From: Eubacteriales bacterium
GTDB taxonomy: Bacteria > Bacillota > Clostridia > Lachnospirales > Lachnospiraceae
Direction of reading: 5' to 3'
NCBI GenBank assembly: GCA_030536575.1
Contig: JAUNPS010000025.1
Location: 1 to 64,000, forward strand
DNA length: 64,000 bases
Each line of letters opens with the position of its first letter. Positions within the stretch are counted from its first letter, which is position 1. Below are positions 34,853-43,684 of the stretch, in pieces. Made by a program: the position numbers and the translations under genes. Under the pieces are notes generated by a model, which was given only the letters and a program-made list of their open reading frames with translations, did not search any database and was not told the DNA's origin.

Positions 34853-35902
34853 TCATCCGGCGCTCCTTTCCAGATAGATTTCCATCACCCCGCCGCAGGC
34901 CATGCCCTCCTCCTGGGCGTCCCTTCCGGTCACATCCAGGATCACACACTGGCTGGTTGGCTCCAGTCCGGCGAAAATCATCCGCGCCCGGCGGACAACC
35001 TCGCTTTCCATACAGCCCCCACCGATGGTTCCCACGGTGCGCCCGTCCGGATAGATCAGCATTTTCGTCCCGACTTTTCTGGGCGCGGATCCCTTCCGCC
35101 CAATGATCACGGCCAAAACCGGTTCTTCGCCTGTCTGCGCACCCTCCAGCAGGGCGTCCAGAATCTCCCCCGCATAGCCTGCCGTCCGCTTCCGGCTGTT
35201 TTTCACCTGAATGATCTCCGCCAAAATGGAGACGGCGATTTCTTCCGGCGTCTCGGCCCCGATGGAAAGACCGATGGGGGCGTGCACCTGTTCCAGCAGC
35301 TCCCGGTCAATGCCTTTTTCCGCCAGTTGTTCCCGGACAAGGGCCGTCCGCTTCCGGCTCCCCATCATGCCCACATAGGCATGCTCCTTTTTCAGCGCCT
35401 GTTCCAGACAGGCCAGGTCGTAGCGGTGCCCTCTGGTCACGATCACAAAATAGGTTTCCGCGCCGCCCGCAATCCGCGCCATTCCGTTTTCGAAGGAGTC
35501 GCAGAGCACTTCATCCGCCCCGGCCCGCCGCCCATTGTCCGCGAAGGACGGACGGTCTTCCAAAACCGTCACCCAGAACCCGGTTTTCTTTCCGAGTTCC
35601 ACCACCGCCGCGGCTACATGGCCGCCGCCGCAGACCACCAGCTCGCTCTCCCTGCCAAAACGCTCATAAAAAATCCGGTGTTCTCCTTCCTGCCAGATTC
35701 CGCTTCCGGTCATTTCAGAAAGGTGCTCCTTCAAAAATGTGCCAAAGCGGCTGCTTCCCTCCGGCCAGATCCGCGTTTCGCCGCAAAACAGCGCCTTTTC
35801 TCCCTTCCAGGTTCCTTCCAGCGCCGTACACAGCATACATTCTCCGCGTAAAAGTCCCAGGCGGATGGCTTCATAAAGTCCCGGTTTCGTCTCCTCTTCC
35901 AT
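34853..35902 (-). CDS. XdhC/CoxI-family molybdenum enzyme maturation factor
   Basis: The 349-residue protein carries a Rossmann XdhC C-terminal domain in the middle (LVVCGGGHVAAAVVEL, MMGSRKRTALV and IGAETPEEIAVSILAEI). A XdhC_CoxI domain follows at the end (RKGSAPRKVGTKMLIY, VGTIGGGCMES and GMACGGVMEIYLE). In the classical protein the order is CoxI domain first. Here the weak N-terminal 80 residues may be a degenerate copy. XdhC proteins protect and insert the molybdenum cofactor. Confidence 0.87.
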   Translation of the reverse strand: MEEETKPGLYEAIRLGLLRGECMLCTALEGTWKGEKALFCGETRIWPEGSSRFGTFLKEHLSEMTGSGIWQEGEHRIFYERFGRESELVVCGGGHVAAAVVELGKKTGFWVTVLEDRPSFADNGRRAGADEVLCDSFENGMARIAGGAETYFVIVTRGHRYDLACLEQALKKEHAYVGMMGSRKRTALVREQLAEKGIDRELLEQVHAPIGLSIGAETPEEIAVSILAEIIQVKNSRKRTAGYAGEILDALLEGAQTGEEPVLAVIIGRKGSAPRKVGTKMLIYPDGRTVGTIGGGCMESEVVRRARMIFAGLEPTSQCVILDVTGRDAQEEGMACGGVMEIYLERSAG

Positions 35903-35914
35903 AACTTCCTCCGC

Positions 35915-36148
35915 TTACATCCTGATTTCAACAATGGTTTCATGGGGAACCTGCTTAAGCCGCTCCTCAAAAAGGCCGAACGTCTCCGGCTCCATCCGCC
36001 AGCAAAGCCCGCATCCGGCCGAAATTTCCCCCGGAACCGGAATCAGGCGTCCTTTGACGCCCTGCTTCTGCCCATACGTTTCCATGGCAATGGCCTCTTC
36101 CGTCGTATGGAACGTCATGACTACATACGGTTTCTTCTCCCGTCTCAT
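35915..36148 (-). CDS. DUF3343 protein (selenium/sulfur carrier-like)
   Basis: This 77-residue protein has the family motif GCGLCWRM and an N-terminal segment VVMTFHTTEEAIAME. DUF3343 proteins are found with selD and yedF and are thought to carry selenium or sulfur on cysteine. The start at 36148 has AAAGGGG upstream and overlaps the end of the aminotransferase-class gene. Function is inference from context. Confidence 0.8.
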   Translation of the reverse strand: MRREKKPYVVMTFHTTEEAIAMETYGQKQGVKGRLIPVPGEISAGCGLCWRMEPETFGLFEERLKQVPHETIVEIRM

Positions 36149-36161
36149 AGCTTCCCCTTTC

Positions 36162-37298
36162 CTATCCAAGCGCCAGTTCCCGGACTGCCCGGACTGCAAA
36201 GTCCACTTCTTCCACGGTATTTTTGTGAGAAAAACTGAACCGGACAGCCCCCTGCTTTTCCGTTCCCAGCGCCCGGTGCATCAGCGGCGCGCAATGCGCC
36301 CCCGCCCGGACGCAGATCCCATAGTCTTCCCACAGCAGATCACTGATTCTCCCGGAATCCTCCCCTTCCAGATTGAAGGAAACGATTCCGACCCGGTTTT
36401 CCCCGCTCCAGTCGCCATAGACCGTAACGCCGGGCAGTTCCCGGACACCTTTGGCGAACCGGTACGCCAGCTCCTTTTCCTGTTTCCAGACATTGTCCGT
36501 CCCAATCCGGAGCAGATAGGCGGCCGAAGCGCCAAGCCCCGCAATCCCATGGACATTCAGCGTGCCCGCTTCCAGCGCCGCCGGCATATCCGCCGGATGC
36601 TCCCGGCTGTAGCTTTGAATCCCGCTTCCGCCGACTTTCCACGGCGCGGCGTTGATGCCCTCCCGCACATAAAGCCCTCCGGTGCCCTGAGGCCCCAAAA
36701 GCCCTTTGTGCCCGGTAAAGCACAGCACGTCGATTCCGGCCTGTTCTGCCCGGATCGGCAGAACCCCGGCGCTCTGGGAAGCGTCCACAACCAGCCAAAG
36801 GCCATGCGCTTTCGTAAAAACGGCAACTCGTTCCAAATCCGTAACATTTCCTGTCAGGTTCGAGACATGGGTGATGACCACCGCCCTGGTATTTTTTTGC
36901 AGCAGCGGTTCCAGCATCTCATACCGGATGCGGCCTTTTTCGTCCGCTTCCAGGAAAGAAAGTTCCACGCCCTGCTTCTCCATGCGATAGAGCGGGCGCA
37001 GGACAGAATTGTGTTCGCACACGGAAGTGATCACATGGTCGCCCGGCCGCAGGATTCCGGAAATCGCGGTGTTCAGGGCCTCGGTCGCATTGCACGTAAA
37101 CGCAATGCGTGAGGGATTCCCCACGCCGAAAAGCTCTGCCAGCTTTGCTCTGGCATCATAGACGATCCGGGAGGCCAGAAGCGTTGGCTCATGAGCGCCT
37201 CTTCCGGCATTTCCCGCGGTTTTCAGCGCCCGGATCACCGCTTCCTCAACTTCCGGCGGCTTCCAAAGGGAGGTCGCCGCATTGTCAAAATAAATCAT
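36162..37298 (-). CDS. Cysteine desulfurase / selenocysteine lyase family aminotransferase
   Basis: The 378-residue PLP enzyme has the class V pattern: [37 protein letters not shown] and the PLP lysine in CFTGHKGLLGPQGTGG. In this position, beside selD and yedF, it most likely releases selenium or sulfur from cysteine-type donors. It overlaps yedF by 4 nt. Confidence 0.88.
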   Translation of the reverse strand: MIYFDNAATSLWKPPEVEEAVIRALKTAGNAGRGAHEPTLLASRIVYDARAKLAELFGVGNPSRIAFTCNATEALNTAISGILRPGDHVITSVCEHNSVLRPLYRMEKQGVELSFLEADEKGRIRYEMLEPLLQKNTRAVVITHVSNLTGNVTDLERVAVFTKAHGLWLVVDASQSAGVLPIRAEQAGIDVLCFTGHKGLLGPQGTGGLYVREGINAAPWKVGGSGIQSYSREHPADMPAALEAGTLNVHGIAGLGASAAYLLRIGTDNVWKQEKELAYRFAKGVRELPGVTVYGDWSGENRVGIVSFNLEGEDSGRISDLLWEDYGICVRAGAHCAPLMHRALGTEKQGAVRFSFSHKNTVEEVDFAVRAVRELALG

Positions 37299-37903
37299 GG
37301 TTTTACCAGACGGCCCGCCTGCGTCATTTTTTCCGCAATGACGTACATGTTCGTCACGCCGCCTACCTGGAGCTTTTCCGTCAGCCCGTAGTGGTTTAAG
37401 CAGGTGCCGCAGGTCAGGATCTCCACACCCTGAGCCTCCAGGGACTTTAAATCTTCCAAAGTCGGAGCGTCTTCGCAGGTCAGCTTCGCACCGCCGTTAT
37501 AAAACAGGATTGTCGAAGGAAGCGCATCCTGCTGGGTCAGCGCAAACAGAAAGCCCTTCATCAGGATTTTTCCAAGGGCCTCGTCGCCGTTTCCCATCGT
37601 TTCCGAAGAAATCACCACCACGGTATCTTTCCGGATATCGCAGGCGCAGGTCTCTTCTTCCTGCTCCGCAGTCTCCTGCGGCGCGTCCCCGACGGTCAGG
37701 AGCACCCGGTATTTCTGTTCTTCCAGCTTTTCGGACTGGGCCTTGTAGTGTTTCTGGTTTGCCATTTTGGTCAGATTCTGAACCGCGATTTCATTGTCCA
37801 CCAGAATTTCCACCTGGCCGGAGCCGCCCAGCTCCTTCACCGCGTTTTTCGCCTTAATTACCGGAATGGGGCAGGTATCGCCCAGTGCGTTTACTTTAAT
37901 CAT
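37295..37903 (-). CDS. yedF: YedF selenium metabolism protein
   Basis: The 202-residue protein joins a TusA-like domain ([17 protein letters not shown]) to a DsrE-like C-terminal half with [11 protein letters not shown]. The TusA cysteine is present. YedF accompanies selD in selenium-using bacteria and probably delivers selenium. It overlaps selD by 4 nt. Confidence 0.88.
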   Translation of the reverse strand: MIKVNALGDTCPIPVIKAKNAVKELGGSGQVEILVDNEIAVQNLTKMANQKHYKAQSEKLEEQKYRVLLTVGDAPQETAEQEEETCACDIRKDTVVVISSETMGNGDEALGKILMKGFLFALTQQDALPSTILFYNGGAKLTCEDAPTLEDLKSLEAQGVEILTCGTCLNHYGLTEKLQVGGVTNMYVIAEKMTQAGRLVKP

Positions 37904-38937
37904 TTTTCTCCTCCAACTACTCGAATTTCGGTTTCCTGCCGTTCCAAAAGTTCTCCGACGATCGCCGCCGGAAGCCCTTCGTTTCGCAAATCGGCCAGCA
38001 ATGCTTCCGCCTGCTCCGCTTTTACCGCAAGCAAAAGCCCGCCGGACGTCTGCGGGTCAAACAGCACTTCTTCCATTGCGAAAGAAACCTGTTCGAATTT
38101 CACAAAAGGCCCTGCGTAATTCCGGTTCCGCTGTCCTCCGGCCGTCAGCAGGAATTCGTCGGCGTAAGCAAGCGCTTCCGCAATTACCGGAATCTTCCCG
38201 GCGTCAATGCGGCAGGACAGCTTCTGCCCCATCATTTCATGCAGATGGCCCAGAAATCCGAAGCCCGTCACGTCCGTACAGGCGTGAACCTCATACTTCC
38301 GGCTGATTTCCGAGGCCCTCCGGTTCAGGGTTATCATCGAACGCACCGCTTCTTCCAGGGCCTCCCCGGACGCTTCGCCTACACGATTGGCCGTGCATAC
38401 GATTCCTACGCCCAGCTTTTTCGTCAGGATCAGCTTGTCGCCCGGCTTTCCCTGGTCATTCTGATAAATTTGCCCCGGATGCACCACGCCTGTCACGGAA
38501 AGGCCATATTTCACATCCGCATCCGCAATCGAATGGCCGCCGGAGAGCACCGCGCCCGCTTCCGCCACTTTTTCGGCGCCGCCCCGCAGGATCTCCCCCA
38601 GCACATTCAAATCCATGTTTTCCGGAAAACACACGATATTCAGCGCGGTTTTCACCACGCCGCCCATGGCGTAGATATCGCTGAGCGCATTCGCGGCCGC
38701 AATTTTCCCGAACACATACGGATCTTCCACCATCGGCGGGAAAAAATCCAGGGTCTGCACCATCGCCACGTCCTCCGTCAGCTTATAAACCGCCGCGTCG
38801 TCCCGGCTGTCGTAGCCCACTAACAGGTTCGGATCTTCCGGCCCTTTCGGGAGCTTTTCCAGGACTCTGGAAAGTACGCCTGCCCCCAGTTTCGCGGTAC
38901 ATCCGCCGCCTTTACAAAAGACAATTTTTTCACTCAT
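37900..38937 (-). CDS. selD: Selenide, water dikinase
   Basis: The 345-residue enzyme has the active-site stretch [12 protein letters not shown] cysteine occupies the usual Cys/Sec position, and the second cysteine found two residues later in E. coli is alanine here. [23 protein letters not shown] and [13 protein letters not shown] are conserved. It makes selenophosphate. The ATG at 38937 overlaps yqeC by 4 nt; its GGAGG is rather far (13 nt). Confidence 0.9.
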   Translation of the reverse strand: MSEKIVFCKGGGCTAKLGAGVLSRVLEKLPKGPEDPNLLVGYDSRDDAAVYKLTEDVAMVQTLDFFPPMVEDPYVFGKIAAANALSDIYAMGGVVKTALNIVCFPENMDLNVLGEILRGGAEKVAEAGAVLSGGHSIADADVKYGLSVTGVVHPGQIYQNDQGKPGDKLILTKKLGVGIVCTANRVGEASGEALEEAVRSMITLNRRASEISRKYEVHACTDVTGFGFLGHLHEMMGQKLSCRIDAGKIPVIAEALAYADEFLLTAGGQRNRNYAGPFVKFEQVSFAMEEVLFDPQTSGGLLLAVKAEQAEALLADLRNEGLPAAIVGELLERQETEIRVVGGEK

Positions 38938-39644
38938 TCCAATGCCCGATCCTCCAAAAAGCTTGTGAGAACGCACTGTTCAAAGCCACGCTCCCGCAGC
39001 CTTTCCCGGATCGCTTCTCCCTCCTTTATCCGCTGCGGCGAATCGCACTTGTTCAAAACCACATAATAAGGCCGTCCGCCCACATTTTTTCGGGTGCCTT
39101 CTTCGGAAAGCAAGATTTCGGCCATCTTTTCAGCATCCAGAACCGCATCCGGTGTGATGCCGAGCAAACGGACTGCCTCCTGCTGCCGGAAGCAGACCTC
39201 GCGCAGAGGCCTTCCCACCGCATCCATCCCCAGAACGCCAATGACCAGATCACAAAATTCCGGAATCACCGGTTCGTGTCCCGCCGGAACTTTACAGGGC
39301 ATGTTCTTCGCCCCGTCCGCTTCCAGCAGAACCGTTTCCGCCATCTGCGCATACCGCTTCAGCTCCTCCGGTTCCAGGCTTTTCAGCTTCCCGCCTTCGC
39401 AGGGCTGTCCCACCACCGCATACGAACCGCCCGCCCAGAGGTTTCGCACCTCTTCCGGGTTTCCCGCCCACACCCGTCCTTCCGGCCGGTAAATATGCGT
39501 GGTCGTCGTGACCAGCGTGCGCGCTCCTTTTTTCGCGAAGTGCTCCGCCAGCGCATACAAAAGCGCCGTCTTCCCGCCTGCCCCCACGAGAGCAATCACG
39601 TGATTTTTCTCTCGCAGAAACGGGAGTTTTCCCTGAAGAATCAT
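38934..39644 (-). CDS. yqeC: YqeC-type selenium-dependent hydroxylase accessory protein
   Basis: The 236-residue protein has a P-loop ([16 protein letters not shown]) followed by [10 protein letters not shown] and [11 protein letters not shown], typical of the YqeC family. It belongs to the selenium-dependent molybdenum hydroxylase set. GGGAG lies 11 nt upstream of the ATG at 39644, and xpt ends 10 nt before it. The longer open frame to 39704 overlaps xpt and is rejected. Confidence 0.85.
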   Translation of the reverse strand: MILQGKLPFLREKNHVIALVGAGGKTALLYALAEHFAKKGARTLVTTTTHIYRPEGRVWAGNPEEVRNLWAGGSYAVVGQPCEGGKLKSLEPEELKRYAQMAETVLLEADGAKNMPCKVPAGHEPVIPEFCDLVIGVLGMDAVGRPLREVCFRQQEAVRLLGITPDAVLDAEKMAEILLSEEGTRKNVGGRPYYVVLNKCDSPQRIKEGEAIRERLRERGFEQCVLTSFLEDRALE

Positions 39645-39654
39645 CTGCCGCGTT

Positions 39655-40233
39655 TCACTCCCGGAACGTAATCGTCTGCGTCTCCGGGTCCATCTCCTCC
39701 ACAATCGCCAGCGACTCCACCCGGTATCCTTTCTCCCTCAGAAGCACGCCTCCCTGCTGGAAACCTTTCTCGATCACAATTCCGATTCCCGCCAGATTCG
39801 CATGGGCCGCCTCGATCAGATGCACCAGCCCCATGGCCGCGCACCCATTCGCCAGGAAATCGTCGATCACCAGAATATTTTCCCCCGGACTCAAAAAACG
39901 GCTCGCCACGATCACCTCATACTTCCGCTTATGCGTAAAGGACTCGATCTGCGTCGACAGCATCGTCCCATCCAGATTGATCGACTGGGACTTTTTCGCG
40001 AACACCACCGGACATTCAAAATACTGCGCCACGATCGCCGCGATCCCGATTCCCGACGCTTCGATCGTCAGGATCTTATCCACCTTCACATCCGCGAACC
40101 GGCGCTTAAACTCCTTCCCGATCTCATTGAACAGGCCGATATCCATCTGATGGTTCAGGAAATTGTCCACCTTCAGTACATGGCCCGGTTTCATAACCCC
40201 GTCTTTTCGAATGCGTTCCTTTAAAAGCTCCAT
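39655..40233 (-). CDS. xpt: Xanthine phosphoribosyltransferase
   Basis: The 192-residue PRTase has the PRPP motif ILVIDDFLANGCAAMG and the xanthine-specific N-terminal MELLKERI and FLNHQMD. It salvages xanthine to XMP. It is the first gene of the selenium/molybdenum operon, so salvage and oxidation of the same base are co-transcribed. No purine riboswitch is seen; the leader is about 40 nt. Confidence 0.93.
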   Translation of the reverse strand: MELLKERIRKDGVMKPGHVLKVDNFLNHQMDIGLFNEIGKEFKRRFADVKVDKILTIEASGIGIAAIVAQYFECPVVFAKKSQSINLDGTMLSTQIESFTHKRKYEVIVASRFLSPGENILVIDDFLANGCAAMGLVHLIEAAHANLAGIGIVIEKGFQQGGVLLREKGYRVESLAIVEEMDPETQTITFRE

Positions 40234-40280
40234 AATTCTTTGCTCATCCTTTCGTGATTTTCCGTTTTTGTCTGAACAAA

Positions 40281-40309
40281 ATTATATCAGCTTCCCAAAA
40301 TGTTGTAAA
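40281..40309 (-). promoter_or_regulatory. Promoter of the xpt-selD operon
   Basis: TTTACA (40304-40309) and TATAAT (40281-40286) on the minus strand, spacer 17 bp. Confidence 0.7.
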
Positions 40310-40337
40310 TAGATTTTCGCAGTTCCGGCCGTTTTCC

Positions 40338-40730
40338 CTATATCCAGAAAAACCACAGATAAATCACCAAAATTTCCAGAATCGCCGCCGCGTACAGCAC
40401 CCCCGCCGCAATCACCGCCGCTCCAATCCGCAGCCTCCAATACACCTCTTTCCGCACCGGACACGCCAGAATCAACGCCTGTACCTTCCGCTCCTTTTTC
40501 GAAACCATCTTCCCTGCAAACACCCCCAAAACAGCCAGCACCACCGGCAGCATCCAAAGCAGATACGCCCCAAAACTCACCAGCGAAAACGGCGCCGTAT
40601 GATTTACCCCAAAAATCACCACACCCCGAAACACCTGCCATCCATACGCCAGCAAAACCAGCAGAAACCCCAGATAATACCAGTTCCACATCAAGCGTTT
40701 CAGCTCATACCCCATAAGTTTCTTCCACAT
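40338..40730 (-). CDS. Small membrane protein of the ABC-peptidase operon
   Basis: The 130-residue protein has three to four hydrophobic helices (WYYLGFLLVLLAYG, LLWMLPVVLAVLGVFAG and AAVIAAGVLYAAAILEILV). GAGGAGG precedes the ATG at 40730, and the gene overlaps the end of the permease-peptidase gene by 26 nt. It is likely a second membrane component of that transporter. No clear family. Confidence 0.75.
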   Translation of the reverse strand: MWKKLMGYELKRLMWNWYYLGFLLVLLAYGWQVFRGVVIFGVNHTAPFSLVSFGAYLLWMLPVVLAVLGVFAGKMVSKKERKVQALILACPVRKEVYWRLRIGAAVIAAGVLYAAAILEILVIYLWFFWI

Positions 40731-42891
40731 AAAGATCCTCCTCTTCCAATCCGCTGATCTCCAGGAAATCCTGGTACGTGCACCCCAGATACCCCATCTG
40801 AAACAATTCCGCCAGCACCTCATCCATCCGTTCTTCCCCAAGAATCTGCTCCGCCTTCCACAATTTCAGCGGCATCAGCGAATACTGCTCCACCGTCGTC
40901 CGGCTCCCGCTCACCAGGTACTGCAAATCTTCCGGTAATTTTTCCAAATATTCCGGATTTCTCACATAAAAATCCTGGTAATAATCCTCCACCGCTTCTT
41001 TCCACGCATTCAGATAATACGTTTCCGCGTATTCTTCCCCCTTCCATTCCTTCATCATTCGATACGTGGTATAGACCGTCACACCCTCCGAAGACCATTC
41101 CGGGTGCTCCGCATCCTCCCAGAACTGGCACGCCAGCCCCCACCACTGATGGGTAATCTCATGGGCCAGGACTTCGGAACCGCTGGCCCCTTTTTTCTCA
41201 TCCTTGAAGCCTTCCTCGCTGAAGCTGCTCTCATCCATCACGCTCATGCCATCCGACGCATAGCCCCCGGACAGGTAAACGCTGGTTTCCAGAAGCCGCA
41301 GGCCGTTTTCTTCCCCGAATCCCAGGCTTCCATAATGCGTTTCACAATAATCAAATACATTTTTCAAGGTTTCGTCGATCTGGATTTCGTCCATTGCAGC
41401 CTCGTGCTTTTGGCTGTACCAGAGTTGGACTTCTCCCCCGTTCTCAAGGGAAATTGTCCTGGAAACGTAATCGCCCGCATAAAGCCGGGGCGTCGGATCA
41501 TTGGAAATACTTTCCCAGGTGTTGGTTCCGTCGCCGTTTTCTTCCTTTAGGGAAACCTCCACGCGCCCTCCCATAACAGGCGTCAGATTCTCCGGCAAGG
41601 TCATGCGAAGCGTCGTCTTCAGCGTATCGTCATAGTCCATCTGAAGAGCCGGCGTCAGCTCCAATCTGCCAAGACAGATGGACTCCCGGCTGATTTCCAG
41701 CATTCCCTGGTTGTATTCGATAATCGACCATTCCTGGGGAAGGCCGCCGTATTCAAACTCCAGAAGGATTTCTTCTTCCGCCGGAAGGGTAAAGGTAATG
41801 TCCTTGGTATTGTCGTAATCGCTTCCTTCCGTAAACGGAATTTCTTCCCCATTTGCCGTCATATTTTTCACGGTATAGCCCGGATTGATCTGCATGACAG
41901 CCTGCTGCTCTTCTCCGGTTAAATTTTGAATCCGGTAAGACCCTTTAGCTTTTAAGGTTCCCAAAAAGGTGTCCGTTTTCAACTCCACGTCGCTTTCCAG
42001 AAGTTTCAGTTCTTCCGCATATTCCACCATCATTGTCCCAATTGTACTCAAATCTTTGGAACTATGATCGACAAACGGCTGATAAACAAACAGATTTCCG
42101 GCGAGAATTCCAAGCGCCAGCCCCAGAACCGCGAAAAGAAGCTTCTTCCGGTTCGCCCGCATGGACCCGAAAAACCCCTTCTCATACCGCCTCGTTGCAA
42201 AAAGCCCCAGCAAAAAGAATGCAGATAAAAGCATCAGCCAGAACAGACGGTTATATGCTGCGGACTGGAGCATCCGCACATTTCCAAAGTCGTCTGACAT
42301 GAAATTGACCGCTGGTTTTACCCATGGCAGAAGATAACTGCTGCTTACGGAGCCATTCCAGCACATTAAATAGAAAACAAGAAAAGTAATGGCGCTTAAA
42401 TCTGCCCGCTCCCAAAAGCTGTAGATGCCGCTGGCCGCCAAAATTGCAAACCAGATGGAAAAAAGCGAAAAAAGCACATATGCGGAAAAATACAGTCCCA
42501 CATTCCACGCCGTTCCGGTCTTCCAGCAAGTCCACGGCAAATACACAAGGCAGATTCCCACTTCAGTGAAAAAAGCCAGCAGGCAAAGCGCCAGCAGCCG
42601 CGCCGTTTTCCGGACAAAAGGCGAATACACCGCATCTTGCAGGATATCCATTCCCCAGGCCTTTTCCCGGTTTGCCGAGACCAACGTAAAAATCCCCCAG
42701 AACATTGCCCCCAGAACCCCTCCCACATACGCCGGATTCCCCAGATACAGCGCATTTCTGGTAGAGCCGTAGATCGGCTGATAGAAAAGCCCTGCAATGG
42801 GCGCCGCGGCTGTCACCAGAAGAAGCAGCCAGAAAGACCGCTTTTTCAAAAACCGGAGGCATTCCATCCGGATGGAAGCAAACAGTCTCAT
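40705..42891 (-). CDS. ABC-2 type permease fused to an M1-family peptidase domain
   Basis: The 728-residue protein has an N-terminal membrane part with about six helices (FWLLLLVTAAAPIAGLF onward, to residue ~270). An extracytoplasmic M1-like peptidase domain follows. The zinc motif is HEITHQWW with a downstream SSEG. The gap between HExxH and the glutamate is 20 residues rather than the usual 18. GGAGG lies 8 nt upstream of the ATG at 42891, and it overlaps the ATPase gene by 4 nt. The fusion suggests peptide processing at an ABC exporter. Confidence 0.85.
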   Translation of the reverse strand: MRLFASIRMECLRFLKKRSFWLLLLVTAAAPIAGLFYQPIYGSTRNALYLGNPAYVGGVLGAMFWGIFTLVSANREKAWGMDILQDAVYSPFVRKTARLLALCLLAFFTEVGICLVYLPWTCWKTGTAWNVGLYFSAYVLFSLFSIWFAILAASGIYSFWERADLSAITFLVFYLMCWNGSVSSSYLLPWVKPAVNFMSDDFGNVRMLQSAAYNRLFWLMLLSAFFLLGLFATRRYEKGFFGSMRANRKKLLFAVLGLALGILAGNLFVYQPFVDHSSKDLSTIGTMMVEYAEELKLLESDVELKTDTFLGTLKAKGSYRIQNLTGEEQQAVMQINPGYTVKNMTANGEEIPFTEGSDYDNTKDITFTLPAEEEILLEFEYGGLPQEWSIIEYNQGMLEISRESICLGRLELTPALQMDYDDTLKTTLRMTLPENLTPVMGGRVEVSLKEENGDGTNTWESISNDPTPRLYAGDYVSRTISLENGGEVQLWYSQKHEAAMDEIQIDETLKNVFDYCETHYGSLGFGEENGLRLLETSVYLSGGYASDGMSVMDESSFSEEGFKDEKKGASGSEVLAHEITHQWWGLACQFWEDAEHPEWSSEGVTVYTTYRMMKEWKGEEYAETYYLNAWKEAVEDYYQDFYVRNPEYLEKLPEDLQYLVSGSRTTVEQYSLMPLKLWKAEQILGEERMDEVLAELFQMGYLGCTYQDFLEISGLEEEDLYVEETYGV

Positions 42892-43613
42892 TGCCGCGCC
42901 TCCTCTCCCTTTTGCAGCCAGAGGTAGGCCTGTTCCAGGGAATCGCACTCAGCTTCCCCCTCCAGCTCCTCTGCCGTCCCATCATAAAGAATCTCCCCGT
43001 GATTCATCACAAGCAGTCTGTCGCAGACCGCCTGCACATCTTCGATAATATGCGTAGACAGGATTAAAATGCTCGTCTTCGCCTTCCCGGCCAGCAGGTT
43101 CCGGAAATACACCCGCTCCTCCGGGTCCAGGCCCACTGTAGGTTCGTCAAAGATCAGCAGCCCCGGATTTCCGAGCAATGCCTGGGCGATCCCGACTCTC
43201 TGGCGCTGCCCGCCGGAAAGCGTGCGGATTCGGTTCTTTTTCTTTTCTGTCAGATGCGTCTCCGCAAGCGCCTGGGAAATGGCTTTTTCCCTGTCCGGAA
43301 GCTGTTTTAACACCGCCATATAGTCCAGGAACTGCCAGACCGTCAGCTCCTCGTAAAGCCCGAAGCTCTGGGGCAGGTAGCCCAGATTTTTCTTTAACTC
43401 CTTCTCTTTTTTCGCCAGCGGCTCCCCGTTTACCAGAACTGCACCTTTTTCCGGCATCAGCCCGGCGCAAAGCAGCTTCATCAGCGTTGTCTTGCCTGCC
43501 CCGTTGGGGCCCAGAAGGCCGGTCATGCCAGGCTGAAAAGAAAGGCTGATCCGTTTCAGGGCGCGTTTGCCGCCGGGGTAGACGTATTCCAGATTTTTTG
43601 CTTCAAGATTCAT
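42888..43613 (-). CDS. ABC transporter ATP-binding protein
   Basis: The 241-residue ATPase has Walker A LLGPNGAGKTTLMKLL, signature LSGGQRQRVGIAQAL, Walker B LLIFDEPTVGLDP and the H-loop LSTHIIEDV. It pairs with the fused permease-peptidase downstream. AAAGGAGG is just upstream. It follows the two-component genes by 71 nt, which suggests their control of it. Confidence 0.93.
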   Translation of the reverse strand: MNLEAKNLEYVYPGGKRALKRISLSFQPGMTGLLGPNGAGKTTLMKLLCAGLMPEKGAVLVNGEPLAKKEKELKKNLGYLPQSFGLYEELTVWQFLDYMAVLKQLPDREKAISQALAETHLTEKKKNRIRTLSGGQRQRVGIAQALLGNPGLLIFDEPTVGLDPEERVYFRNLLAGKAKTSILILSTHIIEDVQAVCDRLLVMNHGEILYDGTAEELEGEAECDSLEQAYLWLQKGEEARQ

Positions 43614-43684
43614 AAAGACTTCATCCTCCTTTTGTTTTTTCCCTGTTCAGGATAGCAAAAGAGTTTGAAGTCTTTCTGTGCGCT

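Noticed and set aside
40234..40310. Purine riboswitch in front of xpt
   Set aside because: The leader is about 40 nt, too short, and the aptamer core is absent.
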